Assembly (NCBI GenBank): GCA_037043015.1
Contig: CM073331.1
Location: 5,901,305 to 5,965,304, forward strand
Direction: 5' to 3'
DNA: 64,000 nt
Source: Bryum argenteum
Lineage: Eukaryota > Streptophyta > Bryopsida > Bryales > Bryaceae
Part shown: positions 35,283 to 47,864 of the stretch, in pieces
Numbering within the stretch: position 1 is the stretch's first letter
Layout of the letters: every line of letters begins with the position of its first letter
Made by a program: the position numbers and the translations under genes
The notes under the pieces: generated by a model
Database searches by the model: none
The model's input: only the letters and a program-made list of their open reading frames with translations
Told to the model about the DNA's origin: nothing

Positions 35283-36505
35283 ATGGAAGAGCACTTTATT
35301 TTGCGTGTGCCGCAATCTGTCGCCGAGCGCCTCGAACGAATTTTGAATGAAAACCCTGCTAGCGAAAGCGATGAGTTTCTCGACCTCGCCTTCCAAGGTG
35401 GTCATCTCCTCCATTTTTCAGAGCATTCATCGTCCTTTTGTATGAGAACCATTTCTCCTTGTTGCCACCTTAATTTAGAATATTCGCTCATGGAAGGCCT
35501 ACTATGAAGAATCCGCTTGGATTCTGTTCCCTAGAGCATGATTGTTGATAGTATGAATGGCTTTGATCATGGTTTCTTACAACTGACTGTATCGTCTTAG
35601 CCTTTCTATTCAAGAGTATGGGATATTGAAAGTAGACAAGCTTTTACCTTCGAGAGAAACTTGACGAAAGGGTTATTTGCGTGCAGATGCGAGATCAGGC
35701 ACGTTCACAATAGGAAATGACCAGTTTCGAGCTTCCTTGCTGGATTTGCCTTGCGTCCTGGAGTCTTACAAGACCTACGACGACAATGTGCTCATCAAAG
35801 CAGCAGACATTGGGCAGGTACTAAGATTGTCGTGGCTCTTTCGGTGAGCATGTGCTAGAAAACCATGAGACTTTTGTAAGGGGGTTCAGCTTAAGTGTGT
35901 CTGCCCGATGCAGATGATTATGGTCCAGGAAGGAGATGCAGCTCCGGAGGGGCCGGAGTATAGGCATGGCTTGACTCGGGCCATGCGTGATGCTCGTCGG
36001 CGTCGTTTTCGTCGTGAGCCGGACATAAATGTGAGTCTATAACTTGATGCTAGTATCATACCATTTTTTGTGCTTGAAATCTAAGCTTACATTTGGAGTG
36101 GTGTTTCTGTGGTGCAGCCGGATCTGGTCGAGCAAGTGGAAAACGATCTGCAAAACATCATGGCTGGCGGAAGTGCACGCGATGTCGATATCCTTTTACG
36201 AAGTACTTCGTGTTTACTCTTCAAATCTTCAGTTGGATTTGTGAGCTTAGAGTATTGTTGCAATGGTTGGAGAGCTCCTTGACTGCGAGGCACATGTTGA
36301 GGTTGTGGAACAGGAAGAAGATGCGAACGAAGTTGCCGAGGCTGAGCAACCTCCTCCTCGTTCCTCGAAGAAGAGCAAGGCGGCCAAGGCTGCCGCTGCC
36401 GCAGCCGCAGCCGCTACTCCGCCTCCTACCGCGGCTGATGAGACCATGGGCGACGTCGACGATGAGTTCGACGACCTCATGGACGATGAAGACGAAGACG
36501 ACTAG
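35283..36505 (+). CDS. TAF7: Transcription initiation factor TFIID subunit 7
   Basis: Five exons, 35283-35397, 35687-35817, 35914-36030, 36118-36187 and 36294-36505, give 214 aa, close to plant TAF7 length. The TAFII55 domain covers the first 150 residues: MEEHFILRVPQSVAERLERI, SGTFTIGNDQFRASLLDLP, ESYKTYDD, IKAADIGQMIMVQEG, EYRHGLTRAMRDARRRRFRR, EPDINPDLVEQVENDLQNIM. A Lys/Ala-rich linker and a very acidic end (DEFDDLMDDEDEDD) follow. TAF7 is a TFIID component that contacts TAF1. The last intron (36188-36293) is AT-AC and U12-type; it restores the frame from ARDV to VEVVEQEED, which no good GT-AG alternative does. Confidence 0.92.
36188..36293 (+). other. AT-AC U12-type (minor spliceosome) intron in TAF7
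   Basis: The donor ATATCCTTT matches the U12 5' splice site. TCCTTGAC at 36276-36283 matches the U12 branch motif, with the branch A 11 nt before the terminal AC at 36293. Removing these 106 nt joins G to AT (Asp) in frame. The TAF7 fragment at 27806-27960 keeps the same branch motif and AC. Confidence 0.85.
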
Positions 36506-37246
36506 ATTCAGATTCTCGTTAGCCACCTGTGATTTTAATTCCATTTTAGAGGCTCTTAGACCAGAGAGGTGTAAATTTTAGAGAGAAAGGGTCAAAGTTT
36601 CGCGCAAATAAGTTTACATCCAATCCCATTTATTGGAGTGTAGGTTAGCAATCTGATATACTTCTCCCTTTCAAGAGAAGGTTAAGGTATGGAATGGATG
36701 CAGTCCTCATCATCCTAGCGTATCATTCGTTATGTGTCATCCGTGTTGATGTAATTATATTTCTATGAAAGATATTGAATGTTTTAATGGCAGACAGAGG
36801 GACGGCAGTCAGTGGGTGGATCAGGTATGGGGGATGCTCGCATTAACAAGGTATGGGGGGCGAGCACCTTTCGCGCAGACGCGTGAATCCTCCACTCATC
36901 ATTTTGTAAAACCAGAAGGATCTGAATTGACCGACGAATAAACGAAGTATATACGAAAACGCAAGTCTCCAAGCCGCCAAAAGATATGGTTTTCCAGAAC
37001 CATCGTGAGAACAGTGACATTCGCACAGTAGAATGCTGAGAACCAACTCATTGCGAAGCAAGCAACTCGAACAGGATTAGGATACTTGCTACTAGCTTCA
37101 GATATTTATTACAACACTTCAACACGATATTTAATAATTTCAACTCCTATGTACAGTTCATCTCGAGAATAGTCTTCTGTACTTTGAGAAAGGAACCTTA
37201 TTGTAAGTATATAAGGACACTAGGAGAGCAGTCTGTACGATTCGAT
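36506..37246. other. Convergent 3' regions of TAF7 and ALDH21
   Basis: Untranslated tails of the two converging genes. No additional gene or repeat is recognised; a short GTATGGGGG direct repeat lies near 36820-36860. Confidence 0.5.
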
Positions 37247-39682
37247 TTACACAACTCCGACATTCCGCATGACAAGCACTTTAGTTTCAAGCATGTCCTC
37301 CATGGCGTACTTGACGCCCTCACGCTGGATCCCTGAGTCTTTGAGACCTCCGTATGGCTGGCTATCAACTCGTAACGCTGGAGAGTCATTGAGAATCACA
37401 CCCCCAACCTGAACATCCAACAATTCTTGTGAGGTACTAGATTGCACAATGGACCAGGTAATGTCCATGCCGAGCTCTGAGGAGTCATTTCTAAAGTCTC
37501 TTAATTCTTATTTCTGTCGGTACTGAAGGCTTTGCAAATTGAACACGAGTCTCTTGGAATGGTTAAGAGCAATATTTGTTCTCACGATAGACTTCTTATA
37601 ATGCAAACAACAAACTATCATTCACATGGGGAACAAAGAGCAGGGGATTGACTGACCTCCATATGTTCAAAAGCGTAAAAGGCTTTATTCAAATCCTTTG
37701 TAAAGAGTCCCGACTGAAGTCCATAATGAGTATTGTTGCACTCCTTCACAGCTTCCTTGAAATCACTGGCGAGACGAAAGAAGAGGCTTCAATATGAGGC
37801 TTCTGACACTTATGACAAATTTTGTAATTGTGAAACGAGAATGTTATCCAGTTAGAGAAGAAGCTCGACTCTCACCTATATTTGTACAAAAGAACAACGG
37901 GGCCGAAAATCTCTTCTTTTCGAGCTTCGGCTTCCATGGGCACATTCTCGAGAATTGTTGGGTGCATGAGTGCACCATTCCGGCTCCCTCCTACAAGGAG
38001 CTTTCCGCCTTTCTCGACTGCTTCTTTCACCCAATCCTCGATGCGTTTCGCTTCCTTCTCAGAAATCATGGGACCGATAAACGTATCCTCCTCGAATGGG
38101 TTTCCCACTTTCAGCTTCTTCACTGCCGCAACGAAAGCCTCCTTGACCTGAACAATGAAGGTCCAAAATGAAGAATGGACTTCTTGATACCCGTGCAGTT
38201 ATGAAAAAAATAGAGACGAAATATCCGATAGACAACTCAAGTCGTACCTCATCGTATAGGCGCTCATGAACATAGAGACGCTGCATGTGGATGCACGATT
38301 GACCACCTTGATAAAACCCGCCATTGATCAACCTGGAAATTGTGTAATCTAAATCTGGAACGTAATCATCCACTATGCATGGCGCATTGCCACCCAACTC
38401 CATGACAACCTGTTTGGAAAGAGAAGGAAGCGTCAGATCGACATGGAAGAAATAAGTGCAACTTTGAAACATACATCGGATCGAACTGCAGAGGCGCACC
38501 TTTTTCTTGCCGGCGCGAGCCTTCATGCCCCACCCTACTGGGCCTGAGCCTGTGAATGTCAGGAGCTTAAAGCGCTCATCCACTGTGAACATGTCAGCAT
38601 CCTCTCTTGACACAGGGAGAACAGAGAATGCACCCTTCGGCAATTCTTCGATACGACTCAAAATGTCTCCCAGAATGAGCGCTGAAATTGGCGTCCTGCT
38701 TGCCGGCTTCAACACGAACGGGCACCCTACTGCTATAGCTGGCGCCACCTTGTGAGCCACAAGGTTGAGTGGAAAGTTCCATGGACTCACCATGGACACA
38801 GGGCCAATCGGAAACTTTCTAACAATCCCCTGCAGGAACCAATCAAAGGCTTAGGATTCTACAATAAATACTAGGAGATCACTGAAGACCTGTCGTGCAG
38901 GCGTGCTAATAAAACATGCGGTACGAAAACACTACCAGCTACAATGATAAAGCGGAGCTAATATTCAGAATTTAGACGAAACGAGGCCGTAGTTGATACC
39001 TGGAGACCCTTGTTACGTGCAGAAATGTCAAGAGGCATGTGCTCGCCATAAATTCGGACACTCTCTTCAGCTGCAACTTGGAATGTGTCGATTGTCCGTG
39101 AGACTTCACCCCGAGCATCTTTGATAGGCTTCCCAGATTCCATTGTCAATGACTGAGCGATTTCCTCAGAACGTTTTTTCAGCTCTGCCACTACCTGATA
39201 CGAGGTAGACGTTTCAGCCCATGATGTGCAAATTCTGCAATTTCTACGCATTCTCACAACTCATTTCGATTGACTGTTACCTTCTCGAGAATCGATTTCC
39301 GTTCGTAAGCGGCCAGGGCCGCCATAGCCGGGGTTGCTGCGACTGCTGCGTCAATTGCTGCATCGACGTCATCGTGTGTGGCGAGCTGAACTTTTGCAGC
39401 TGGAACATATTTAAACACAACGGCATACGTGAAATTCAGCGAAATTGCAAAATCAGTTATTGAACAAAACTTCGATGTAGCACTCGATCTGCACCTACGG
39501 CCAGCTTGTAGTGTTTAGTGACAGAAAGTACACTCACCAACAGCGCCTGTAAACTTGTTGGTGACATCCAAGTACTCGCGGTCTTGTTCTACAGCCTTGC
39601 TCGCAAGGAACATGCGATACTTCAATGGAGAAGACTCGTTTCCAGCCTCCTTCACCTTTTGCAGCACATCGTCAAGCGCCAT
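37247..39682 (-). CDS. ALDH21: Aldehyde dehydrogenase, ALDH21 type
   Basis: Eight minus-strand exons: 39538-39682, 39281-39399, 39000-39194, 38500-38829, 38248-38409, 37876-38147, 37657-37765 and 37247-37408. All are in frame, total 497 aa. ALDH hallmarks are complete: SPWNFP with the oxyanion Asn, FTGSGPVG, catalytic Glu in MELGGNAP, catalytic Cys in [18 protein letters not shown], and a C-terminal [19 protein letters not shown]. Length and the GQSCIH context fit moss ALDH21, a stress-induced family implicated in detoxifying aldehydes such as succinic semialdehyde; NADP-GAPDH (ALDH11) is the nearest alternative. No transit peptide, so probably cytosolic. Upstream sequence to about 41290 may contain leader exons. 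Confidence 0.88.
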
Positions 39683-41290
39683 CTTGATAATTCAAGAAGC
39701 GTATCCTCGTCAGTAATAAAGATCACACTCTTGCCGCAACTAATATCTACTAGCCTTTCTTTCTTCCTGCGATCACAGCGTAAGTATTCATCAGAACCTA
39801 CTTCTTCGATTACAAAGCCAAACCCCTGCCTTTCACATATTCCTCAAAGATTAATATATTAGATAGGCACAGAGGCATATACACTCGATTTCACGATTCA
39901 AGAAGTGCTGAACCCTCACAACATCAATTCTAAAAACTCAACACATCGTTTACACTGTTCTCGTAAGGAAGCACTCGTTACATGCAATCAACAACAGCTA
40001 TCCGTTCCTCGTTCGTTCTGACACAAGAATGTTACAAACATACAGAGAAAGAGAAGTTGATACTCAAACTGAAAGCTTCAATCACCTAAGTTCCTAGCTA
40101 TGAAGTCCCATCGAAACAACACAAACAATGTTACAGCTTACTTCACATTATAAAGAAAGCTGAAAAATAAAACCTCCGAACCACAATCCGCATCTATGTC
40201 ACTGGTTCCTATTTAAATACAATATCCTCTTATCAGAATCTCCTCGTCTTTTTTGTACAATGCTCGAAATGTGCGATCAAACAAAACACCAACGTATACC
40301 GCAAACCTCTCACGTAACAATAGTCACTCACGTACAATAACATCTTCAAACAGTAAGACAGAACAAATCCTCACAAGCACAATATATTCCAAAAAGGCGA
40401 TTCCCATTACTGCTGATCGCATCAAGAAAGAAAATTGCTACTCCGAACAAAATCTCACGCTCCTGATGTCTTAAACGACAGAGCGAGCTTCTCGATTTTG
40501 TAACAGTTATACACTTCACAAGCACAATGCTAAAGATTCAAATCCTCTGTACAACAACGAAATGGTACTAAAACGCATCAAGAAAGAAAATTGCTACTCC
40601 GAACAAAATCTCACGCTCCTAATGTCTTAAACGACAGAGCGAGCTTCTCGATTTTGTAACAGTTACACACTTCACAAGCACAATGCTAAAGATTCAAATC
40701 CTCTGTACAACAACGAAATGGTACTAAAACCAAAAATCTTACTTACGATCTGCAACCGTAAACAAGAAAAGAGCGTAATCGTTGTACACGCGAAGGTACA
40801 TAATTCTCACAAGAATGTGCACAGTCCCTAATTCAATGCGAGATCTTTCATTGTCGTTCTACCTCAATTCTGCACCAAATTGTAAAATTCAAAGCAGAGG
40901 TTCGACTATACAACTAACCTCTTGGGGTACTGGAGCTTGCGAATGCGGCGAAGGCGATTATGGAGCTTGCGATAGCGATGAAATGGAATAAGAATAGGTG
41001 AGCTGAGGAAACAGAGCAGGAAGACGGTGAGCTCGCCACTGAGGAACTTGCCATGTGGATTATGCCATGTGTAGGAACAATAGTCCATGCGCCAGGGAAC
41101 GCGTGGGGAGCGGTGTATGAGAACATTTTTGGATGGATGTAGTGCTTTGGGAACCGGTTGGTGATGGATGAAAGCGTCAGCTTTTGTGTCATTATTCGTC
41201 GACGTTGTTTCTTGGGAAGGGACTGGGCTTGCACTGGGGTGCCAAATGTACAGTCAGGGTACATTTGAGTAGAGGGCATCTGTTAGCATT
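39683..41290 (-). promoter_or_regulatory. Upstream region of ALDH21, possible leader exon
   Basis: No other gene explains this stretch. A minus-strand open frame at 40914-41279 ends near a donor-like AAGAG/GTTAGT, compatible with a 5' untranslated exon of ALDH21 or a small unrelated protein; I cannot decide. The rest has no clear elements except the 156-bp duplication at 40418-40731. Confidence 0.3.
40418..40731. repeat. 156-bp direct tandem duplication
   Basis: Two units of about 157 bp, the first from 40418 and the second from 40574, differ at only a few bases over CATCAAGAAAGAAAATTGCT through GAAATGGTACTAAAA. A recent duplication in the 5' region of ALDH21. Confidence 0.9.
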
Positions 41291-41856
41291 CATGCATATT
41301 AACAACGAAATGACACATGTAGTTGAATTAAATATATGAATTTATGATTAGAGTTGGAAGTCTTAGATTATTTTGTGAGTCTTTTCAATATTGTATAATA
41401 AGACACTTAGAGGCTTTTGAGTAACTTGTAAAGGTTGTTAGAGGTTTAGGAATTAATCACTATTGAAAAAATCTTTGACCTCTATTGAAAAAAAATAGTG
41501 GCTGAGAAAAATATGGACAACTTGATTGGGGATTCATTTGTGACCTATGATTTTCTAAAGGTATATATTCTATTTATTGGTATTTACTTTGTGTAGAGTG
41601 ATAAATTTTCATCCTATTCTTCCATGTATTGTACATGCATAGAAATCCACCTAATCACACGACTATTGCTGAAAAGTTCTTCATGATTGTTCTTATTATC
41701 ATAAGAAGTTCTTAAATTATCAATTATGGTATTAATGGGCAACGAAGTCAAGTAATAACCAATTCAACATTTTTGTATCTTATAGTACTTGTACATTGGA
41801 CTATATATCCCTATAAATGATTCTTTACATGTATGAGCAAATTTTTGGTACGATAA

Positions 41857-42135
41857 GGATCGCTTTACACTATAGACCTTGAAGTTTGACCACAACCTTC
41901 TAAGATCTTTGATCACAAAGTAAAGTGCTCTTGGTCCCGAATGGCTTCACACTACCTTGAAAAAAGGAGAATGACCCTAACTTTGAGGTCCGTGAAGTAT
42001 GCTAATTTTCCCATAGTGGATAATGTTTTTATGGGGTTTTATTATGGTTGAGTTGAAGTAAATGCCTTTACTCAACTACAATCAAGAAAACCATGAGACT
42101 CAAAAATCATTGATTAGTTAGTGTTCAATTTAATT
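41857..42135. mobile_element. Partial relative of the Harbinger-type MITE
   Basis: Inverted, diverged copy of 17975-18250: GATCGCTTTACACTATAGAC at the left, TAGTGGATAATGTTTTTATG in the middle, then the TTGAGTTGAAGTA hairpin. The outer GGGCCC ends are absent, so it is either a truncated copy or an element that was nested in the other. Confidence 0.6.
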
Positions 42136-45108
42136 TTTTTTGAAAAGAGGATGATATAATTGGCTCAAAGTTTTGCTCGGCATTTTTTCCAAGACATCAT
42201 AAAAATAATACACTTCTAAGCACCCATTGGGGTTGAGTCGTGGTGTCACAGGTACCTTTTTTTAAATGTCAAGAGTATGAAGCTTTTGTAAACCCAATTT
42301 CTCGTGGTTTCTTTTCATGCAATCTCAACAAAACCCTCGGATTGATCACTCCCCAAAAGAATTCTCTAGACATAGTGCACATTAATTGTCACATCCATAC
42401 GGTTGGATTTCCAAAACATGCCTCTAAATATCTTGCGAAATTTGAAGAGCAAAACGTATTGCCTGTTCTACGATCACTAATCTACGCCTCCGGTGGGACT
42501 TCAAGGCTTAAGTCATGAAGTAACCATTAAGCTTCCGTGAGGAATAAACACCAACGTCAGCGTTTTGAGTACTCATCCAGTGAGTGCTTGAATCCTAACG
42601 AACAATTGAACTCTTATGCATGTTCACATCTGACTTGTTTTGAATTTTATCAGTAGTTGTTGCAAATGCCTGAACACCATACTCATCATATTGAGGAAAT
42701 GAAAGAACATGAAAATTCGTTACTCACCACAAGAAAAAAAAACAACAAGATGGACTAGGTAATGGTCCACCCTGTTATCAGAAATGACCGGTGCGACAAT
42801 ACCTTCCGATTGGCCAAAATGTCAAAATATACAACTGAAATGAGGAACTTTAGAACATATCCGGGTTGTGTTTAAAAATTTGAAATGGAATCTGAAGTGA
42901 AAGTGTCCAAATTCGTGAAAAGCATTCTATTGTACTGAAATCTTCCACCATAGAACTCATTTCAGCAGATCTAAAACCTTCACATGCATGCACACACTCA
43001 ATGATCCCGGGTAATGTGAGTCCATCGAATGGTAGAGAGCTTCCATCAAGATGTTGCTACATGCAGGAAAAAGTCCGGATCATCGCAGGCGCTATCATAC
43101 TCGTCCTAAAGCACTTTGTGTTCCAAGTTCACAGGGTTGATATGCTTGCCTTTGGAAGCAGGACATTCAGACTTGTCCTAATCCTACTTTGGAATCTTGT
43201 TTGCTGTTACTGGTCAAGTCATGAAAGGAGCCTTCAGTTTAGCTTTTGTCAGGTATAAACACCAACGTGAGCATTTTGAGCTTATCTGAGTGAACTGTTA
43301 TGCAATTTTCATATTGGATTCACATTTCATGCTTGGCAAACACTTTGTTTTCAGTTATTTGGGTGACTCTGTATTACAATTTGGTTTTGTCAAGGTTTCT
43401 ACCACTAAAACTGCATTCTAATTAGAATTCATCCCAAAAAATAAAGTCAAAATCCAAGAGTGGATGAAGGAGATATGGCTCCTCTCAAATCGTCCATTTA
43501 TTCACTTTCTTCCAAGATAGAAACATCGTTGCAAATCCAATTCCAAAAAAGTTCCAAGTAGAAGATTGTTAGTCTTCATCTTAAGATCACTATTATGAAA
43601 AAAAATCATCTATTTGATTTTTCATGATTGCCTCCCAATGGCAAAACATGTTGCATGTTTGAAAACTCAAAAGAAAGAGCTGCCTTCACTAAAATGCATT
43701 CCATTCATCCTACTTCATTGAATGGGTGTGAAATTTTTACCACACAAACTAGAATTGATTTGGGATGCAACCCAAGTGATTTCATCCAAAATAGACTCCC
43801 GATGAAGAATTTATGGCTCTACAAAGTTGCAACACGATAAAGGGTTATTAAATCTCACACTTGCTTGCCAAAATTGATAGGTTTGTATGGTACACGAAAG
43901 AAATTTTCAACCCAAACCAGCATTGTTTTATGAAACAAAATTCCTATTCATTTGTCATACACAATTTAAATGAGATGTGTATTTGATACATTGATGACAT
44001 TTTAGATATACATCTCATCTAAATTATGTTTGCCAAATGAGTAGGAAGTTTGGCTGATAAGACAACCCTGACCCAAACCATGCTACAAGATGATTGGTGA
44101 GAAAAGAAGTCATTCATCATCTGAGACCATGTGCCATTGAAGGGGGAATTATTCAACCATTTTTAGGGAGACAATGTAAAATCTATAAACCAACAACGAT
44201 GTTTCTTCTTTATTACAATCCATGACATTCTTTGCATTATTTGCAATTTTATAATGAGGCCATTTTGGAGCTCAAAAATGTTACTATCCTCAAAACTATG
44301 TCCCTGCAACTCTTTAGTTTGTGCGATAGAGACCTCTTCATCTCCCTTTATTTTTGTTTTAGCTTGCTTTTAGCTTAAGTACATACGTCAACAGCCTGTG
44401 ACATGTAGTTAATGTGATTGGCCCCTTGAGTATTTCATTGTAGGGACGGGTAGAGATAATGCCACGAGATATTGAAAAGTGGATGAAAAACAAATGCTCT
44501 AAGGCAATGGGTTTACTAGGTGGGTGGCTATGCTCTTATTAGATAAGAAAAGTAAAAACCTATACGTTAGTGGGCAAGAATACACATCACACACTTGGTA
44601 TTTCAATTAGCGAAACTTAAGAATGTAGTGGAGTACTTGAAGTTGACTTTGAAGAATATAGTGTTGTACTAAAAACTTTATACAATATATTGATGTCTTA
44701 AATGTAAAGCAATCCTATGCAAGCGTTCTAGTGCGTAAGCTTCCATGGTCTCAACTATATCCATGAGCAACCTCTTTAGCTTCAAATATTTTAAAAAATT
44801 TAACTACGTGTGGTGCATGGTTGTGGCAATCTGCTTTTCCAACTAGTGACCATGTCACTTCAAGGGAAGACCTCAACTCAAATCATGGGACTTCATTTGC
44901 AAATTGTGTACCTATAAGTTTTTATGCTTTTCATACAAATTGCATAAAAAGTCATGTAAAATCACCATTAATATATTCTTTCTGTCAAACTACTTAGAAT
45001 ACCAGAAAGCACTCATAATTCTTTCATATCTATCAATCAAGCAAGCATTCTCAGTTTTGGAAATCAATCAAGCATTCTCAGCTTGGTGTATCCAAACGCT
45101 CACTCCTT
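42136..45108. other. AT-rich intergenic stretch with one repeat segment
   Basis: About 43390-43830 is a diverged copy of the interior of the element at 58485-59466 (shared AAGGTTTCTACCACT and AACCCAAGTGATTTCATCCA). Outside it no gene, RNA or bounded element is recognised. Confidence 0.5.
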
Positions 45109-45362
45109 TTAACCTCTAATGGAGAGAATCACCAATCGGGTTGAATTTCTTAAAAAAAAGATACGTTGTTTTTACAAAAGCTGAAATCTTCACTCAATAC
45201 AAATAAAGATTCGTATGGTGAAATTTGATAAAAATTGGCCGTTGTACTAACTAAAAAGTTGTAAATAACATCCTATGGTTGGATCTTCCAAAGTAGAAAT
45301 AAAGAAACTTTGTTCACGAATTTCACATATGGTTGTCCAAAGCTTCTCTCTCACGAGTTAAA
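45109..45362. mobile_element. TTAA-bounded MITE, piggyBac-like, 254 bp
   Basis: Begins TTAACCTCTAATGGAGAGAA and ends GCTTCTCTCTCACGAGTTAA. The interior (AGATTCGTATGGTGAAATTT) matches the MITE in the kinase-AP2 introns, so this is an independent insertion of that family. Confidence 0.6.
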
Positions 45363-45769
45363 AGTACACTGTACAACATACTCAAGGGGGCTTTATCAAG
45401 AGTTGAAAGGATTATCCATGTTATTGCAAAAAAGAGGTCCCGACACAAAAATATAAATATGAGTTTAGGGTAAGTACACCTAATTTTAGACACTTAAGCC
45501 ATTTGCCATACTTGAAGACACGTGCAATCCACTATTTAGCAAATAGAAAAAATAAAATAAAAAATCTTTCCACATTTTGGTGATATTTTTTAGCACTTAG
45601 ATAATTAAATGCAAATTTAGAAAAGCCTAGCATACCCTCACGTATAATCGAACACTCTAAATATGTATGCATGAGGTACATGCAAGGGGCGCCAAATCTA
45701 AGAAACAAGTGAGAAAATCTAGGAAAGAGGTTGTCCGAGAAAAGGGGGGGCGTCCCAATAGAGATGCAT

Positions 45770-45895
45770 CTACACTAAGGATTAACTTACACCATGGATT
45801 AAACTTACACTAGGGATTAACTTACAATAAGCTTAACTTACAGTAAACTTAACTTACACTAGGGATTAACTTACACTAGGGATTAACTTACTGGA
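45770..45895. repeat. Short tandem repeat of TTAACTTACACTAGGGA
   Basis: About five to six imperfect units of GGATTAACTTACACTAG in a row. Confidence 0.85.
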
Positions 45896-46254
45896 TGTTC
45901 TCTTTTTTTTCTCTCTTCTAGCTCATGCTAGTAAGGAAAACAACTTTGTGGTCCTTGTTATGATGAGGAATTCAAGCGGCACTCAAAAGGCTCCACTGTC
46001 CAAGTAAAGTGACCCATACCCTTACCCTTACCTTACTCACTACCCAACATGAAATGAGAAATATCCTGATGCCATGAGTATTCAAGAAAAGGGGGGGACC
46101 CTCCAATTATGCAACAGAGAATTGACCACCTGTTGGCAGAAACAGCATCTTCCCATCAAGGGAGGAGTATGGGCTATGAACACGAATCTCAAAACTATCA
46201 ACACCACTTGCCAACACCTCACTATCCACTAAGAATGGTCTGCACACGCATTAA

Positions 46255-46436
46255 TTAATTAATGAGGTGAAGGGGATTAATGAGGTGAGGGGATTAATGA
46301 GGGGAGGGGTCAGGGGCATGGTGATGGTATGGTATGGTGATGGCATGGTGATGGTATGACATGATGATGGTATGGTGATGGCATGGTGATGGCATGGTGA
46401 TGGCATGGTGATGGTATGGTGATGGTATGGAGTTGA
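46255..46436. repeat. Minisatellite of ATGGTGATGGC type
   Basis: A TTAATTAATTAATGAGG block is followed by more than ten units of about 10-15 bp built from ATGGTGATGGTATGG. The His/Pro/Ser frame on the minus strand is a consequence. Confidence 0.85.
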
Positions 46437-46989
46437 GGATTTATCCCATAACGTTTGCATCTCCTCACCTCCCCTAAAAATTACAAAAGGGGGGCGGGGG
46501 GTGAGCAGGAAAAAAGTTTCCACTGAAATTTATCACCCTTCATGGGCCGGAGGTCAATAATTCATTAATGGTATATGCGCGTTTTATAACTATACACCTA
46601 TGCATACTCACAATACGGATACAATCTTGTTTTATACAGATACATTATCAATAAGTTCATGTAATGAATGAATATGGTGCCATATTGTCCCATATGCTCC
46701 ATTGAGGATACCCCCATTATGCTATGAGAATTGTTCTTGGTTAAAATCCTAGGTTACTAGAAATGGAGATTTTCAAGACAAGACTAATTCACATAAGTAT
46801 ATTTTTTTGGAAGTAAAATACATCGTACAACCTTGAATAACAACCATGAATTCGTAGCATAAAAACAAATTATGGCTTGCTCATTATGAAAGAAAGTATT
46901 CACGATGACTCCTTCTGTGTGAGGATTTAATCATAGTGAACAAGTTAGAGGGGTGAGTAGTCTTTGTACCAATGTACCTTTGTCTAGTA

Positions 46990-47067
46990 GGCATTGTCAA
47001 GACGAACAGACACTGTATTTACGCCGGCCTCAAATGGGGACTAGAGTTCATATCTATCTATCTATCC
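46990..47067 (+). mobile_element. 3' fragment of the SINE
   Basis: GACGAACAGACACTGTATTT, CGCCGGCC and GGGGACTAGAGTT followed by (TATC)n match the last 80 bp of the SINE at 47500-47864, with more divergence. Confidence 0.6.
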
Positions 47068-47499
47068 GAAAACACCATTTTTGTCTTTTATTTGACATGA
47101 ACATATGAATATTCTTTGTCATGTTTCTGAAATTGTACAAGGCTCATTTGTATGAGATTGTGGGCATCGATTGAGAATTGCATTTTATGAAAAGAATGTT
47201 TATAATAAGGAAGGTTGTTGTACCTACAAGCTATGAAAATGTATTTCAATTGGATGATAAAACTTCTACTCCATTATCTATGAAGACATCATTTGTTTTA
47301 TGTAACTACATTGCAATTTATTTACTGCTTTGATTTGTGACTTCATCTTAATGGATTATTAAAAAAAAAATCATATTCCAAAGCCATGAAAGTATAGAGG
47401 TTTCTACTTTCCTTTGCTGTAGCCCAGTTGTGTAAAGAGAGGTCCCCCACCGAGGATAAAGTGGATCATTCTTCATGTGCATGAGTTTCAATGGAACGA

Positions 47500-47864
47500 G
47501 GCACCACAAGCCTTGGCTTGGTGGTTAGGGCTTAGGCCCCCAATGAGGAGGTCGTGGGTTCCATTCTCCATGCCAACGTGGTGCTCACCACTATAGTCCA
47601 CCCAACTATTGTGGGGGGTCTTTGGACCTTGTTGTATGGGTACCTCAAAGCCCTTTGGGGGGATACTATGTCAAGTATCTTCAAGGCATTAGTAACTAGG
47701 CTAGAAACTAGCGTAGTTATAGTGTCCACCCTCGAGAGGGGGAAGTAGTATTGTTCCAATTTCCCCTTGTCCAGTGGCCATCGGGATATTAGCATTACGA
47801 ACGGACACTTCATTCACGCCGGCCCCTTAGAAAGGGACCGGAGTTTCTATCTATCTATCTATCT
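47500..47864 (+). mobile_element. tRNA-derived SINE, full copy (plus)
   Basis: Starts GGCACCACAAGCC, has A box TGGCTTGGTGG and B box GGTTCCATTCT, and ends GGAGTTTCTATCTATC with a TATC tail. TCAATGGAA before the head and TCAATAGAA after the tail look like a target-site duplication with one change. Near-identical to 25462-25830, which implies recent activity of the family. Confidence 0.8.

Noticed and set aside
36241-36293. GT-AG alternative for the last TAF7 intron, with acceptor GCTTAG
   Set aside because: It needs a poor GTCGAT donor and inserts unconserved residues; the AT-AC solution fits splice signals and frame.
36221-36544. Minus-strand frames of about 80-107 codons over the TAF7 last exon
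   Set aside because: Antisense shadows of the alanine-coding and acidic codon runs of TAF7.
47500-47580. A and B boxes suggesting a tRNA gene
   Set aside because: No cloverleaf can be drawn and the unit ends in a SINE tail; it is the SINE head.
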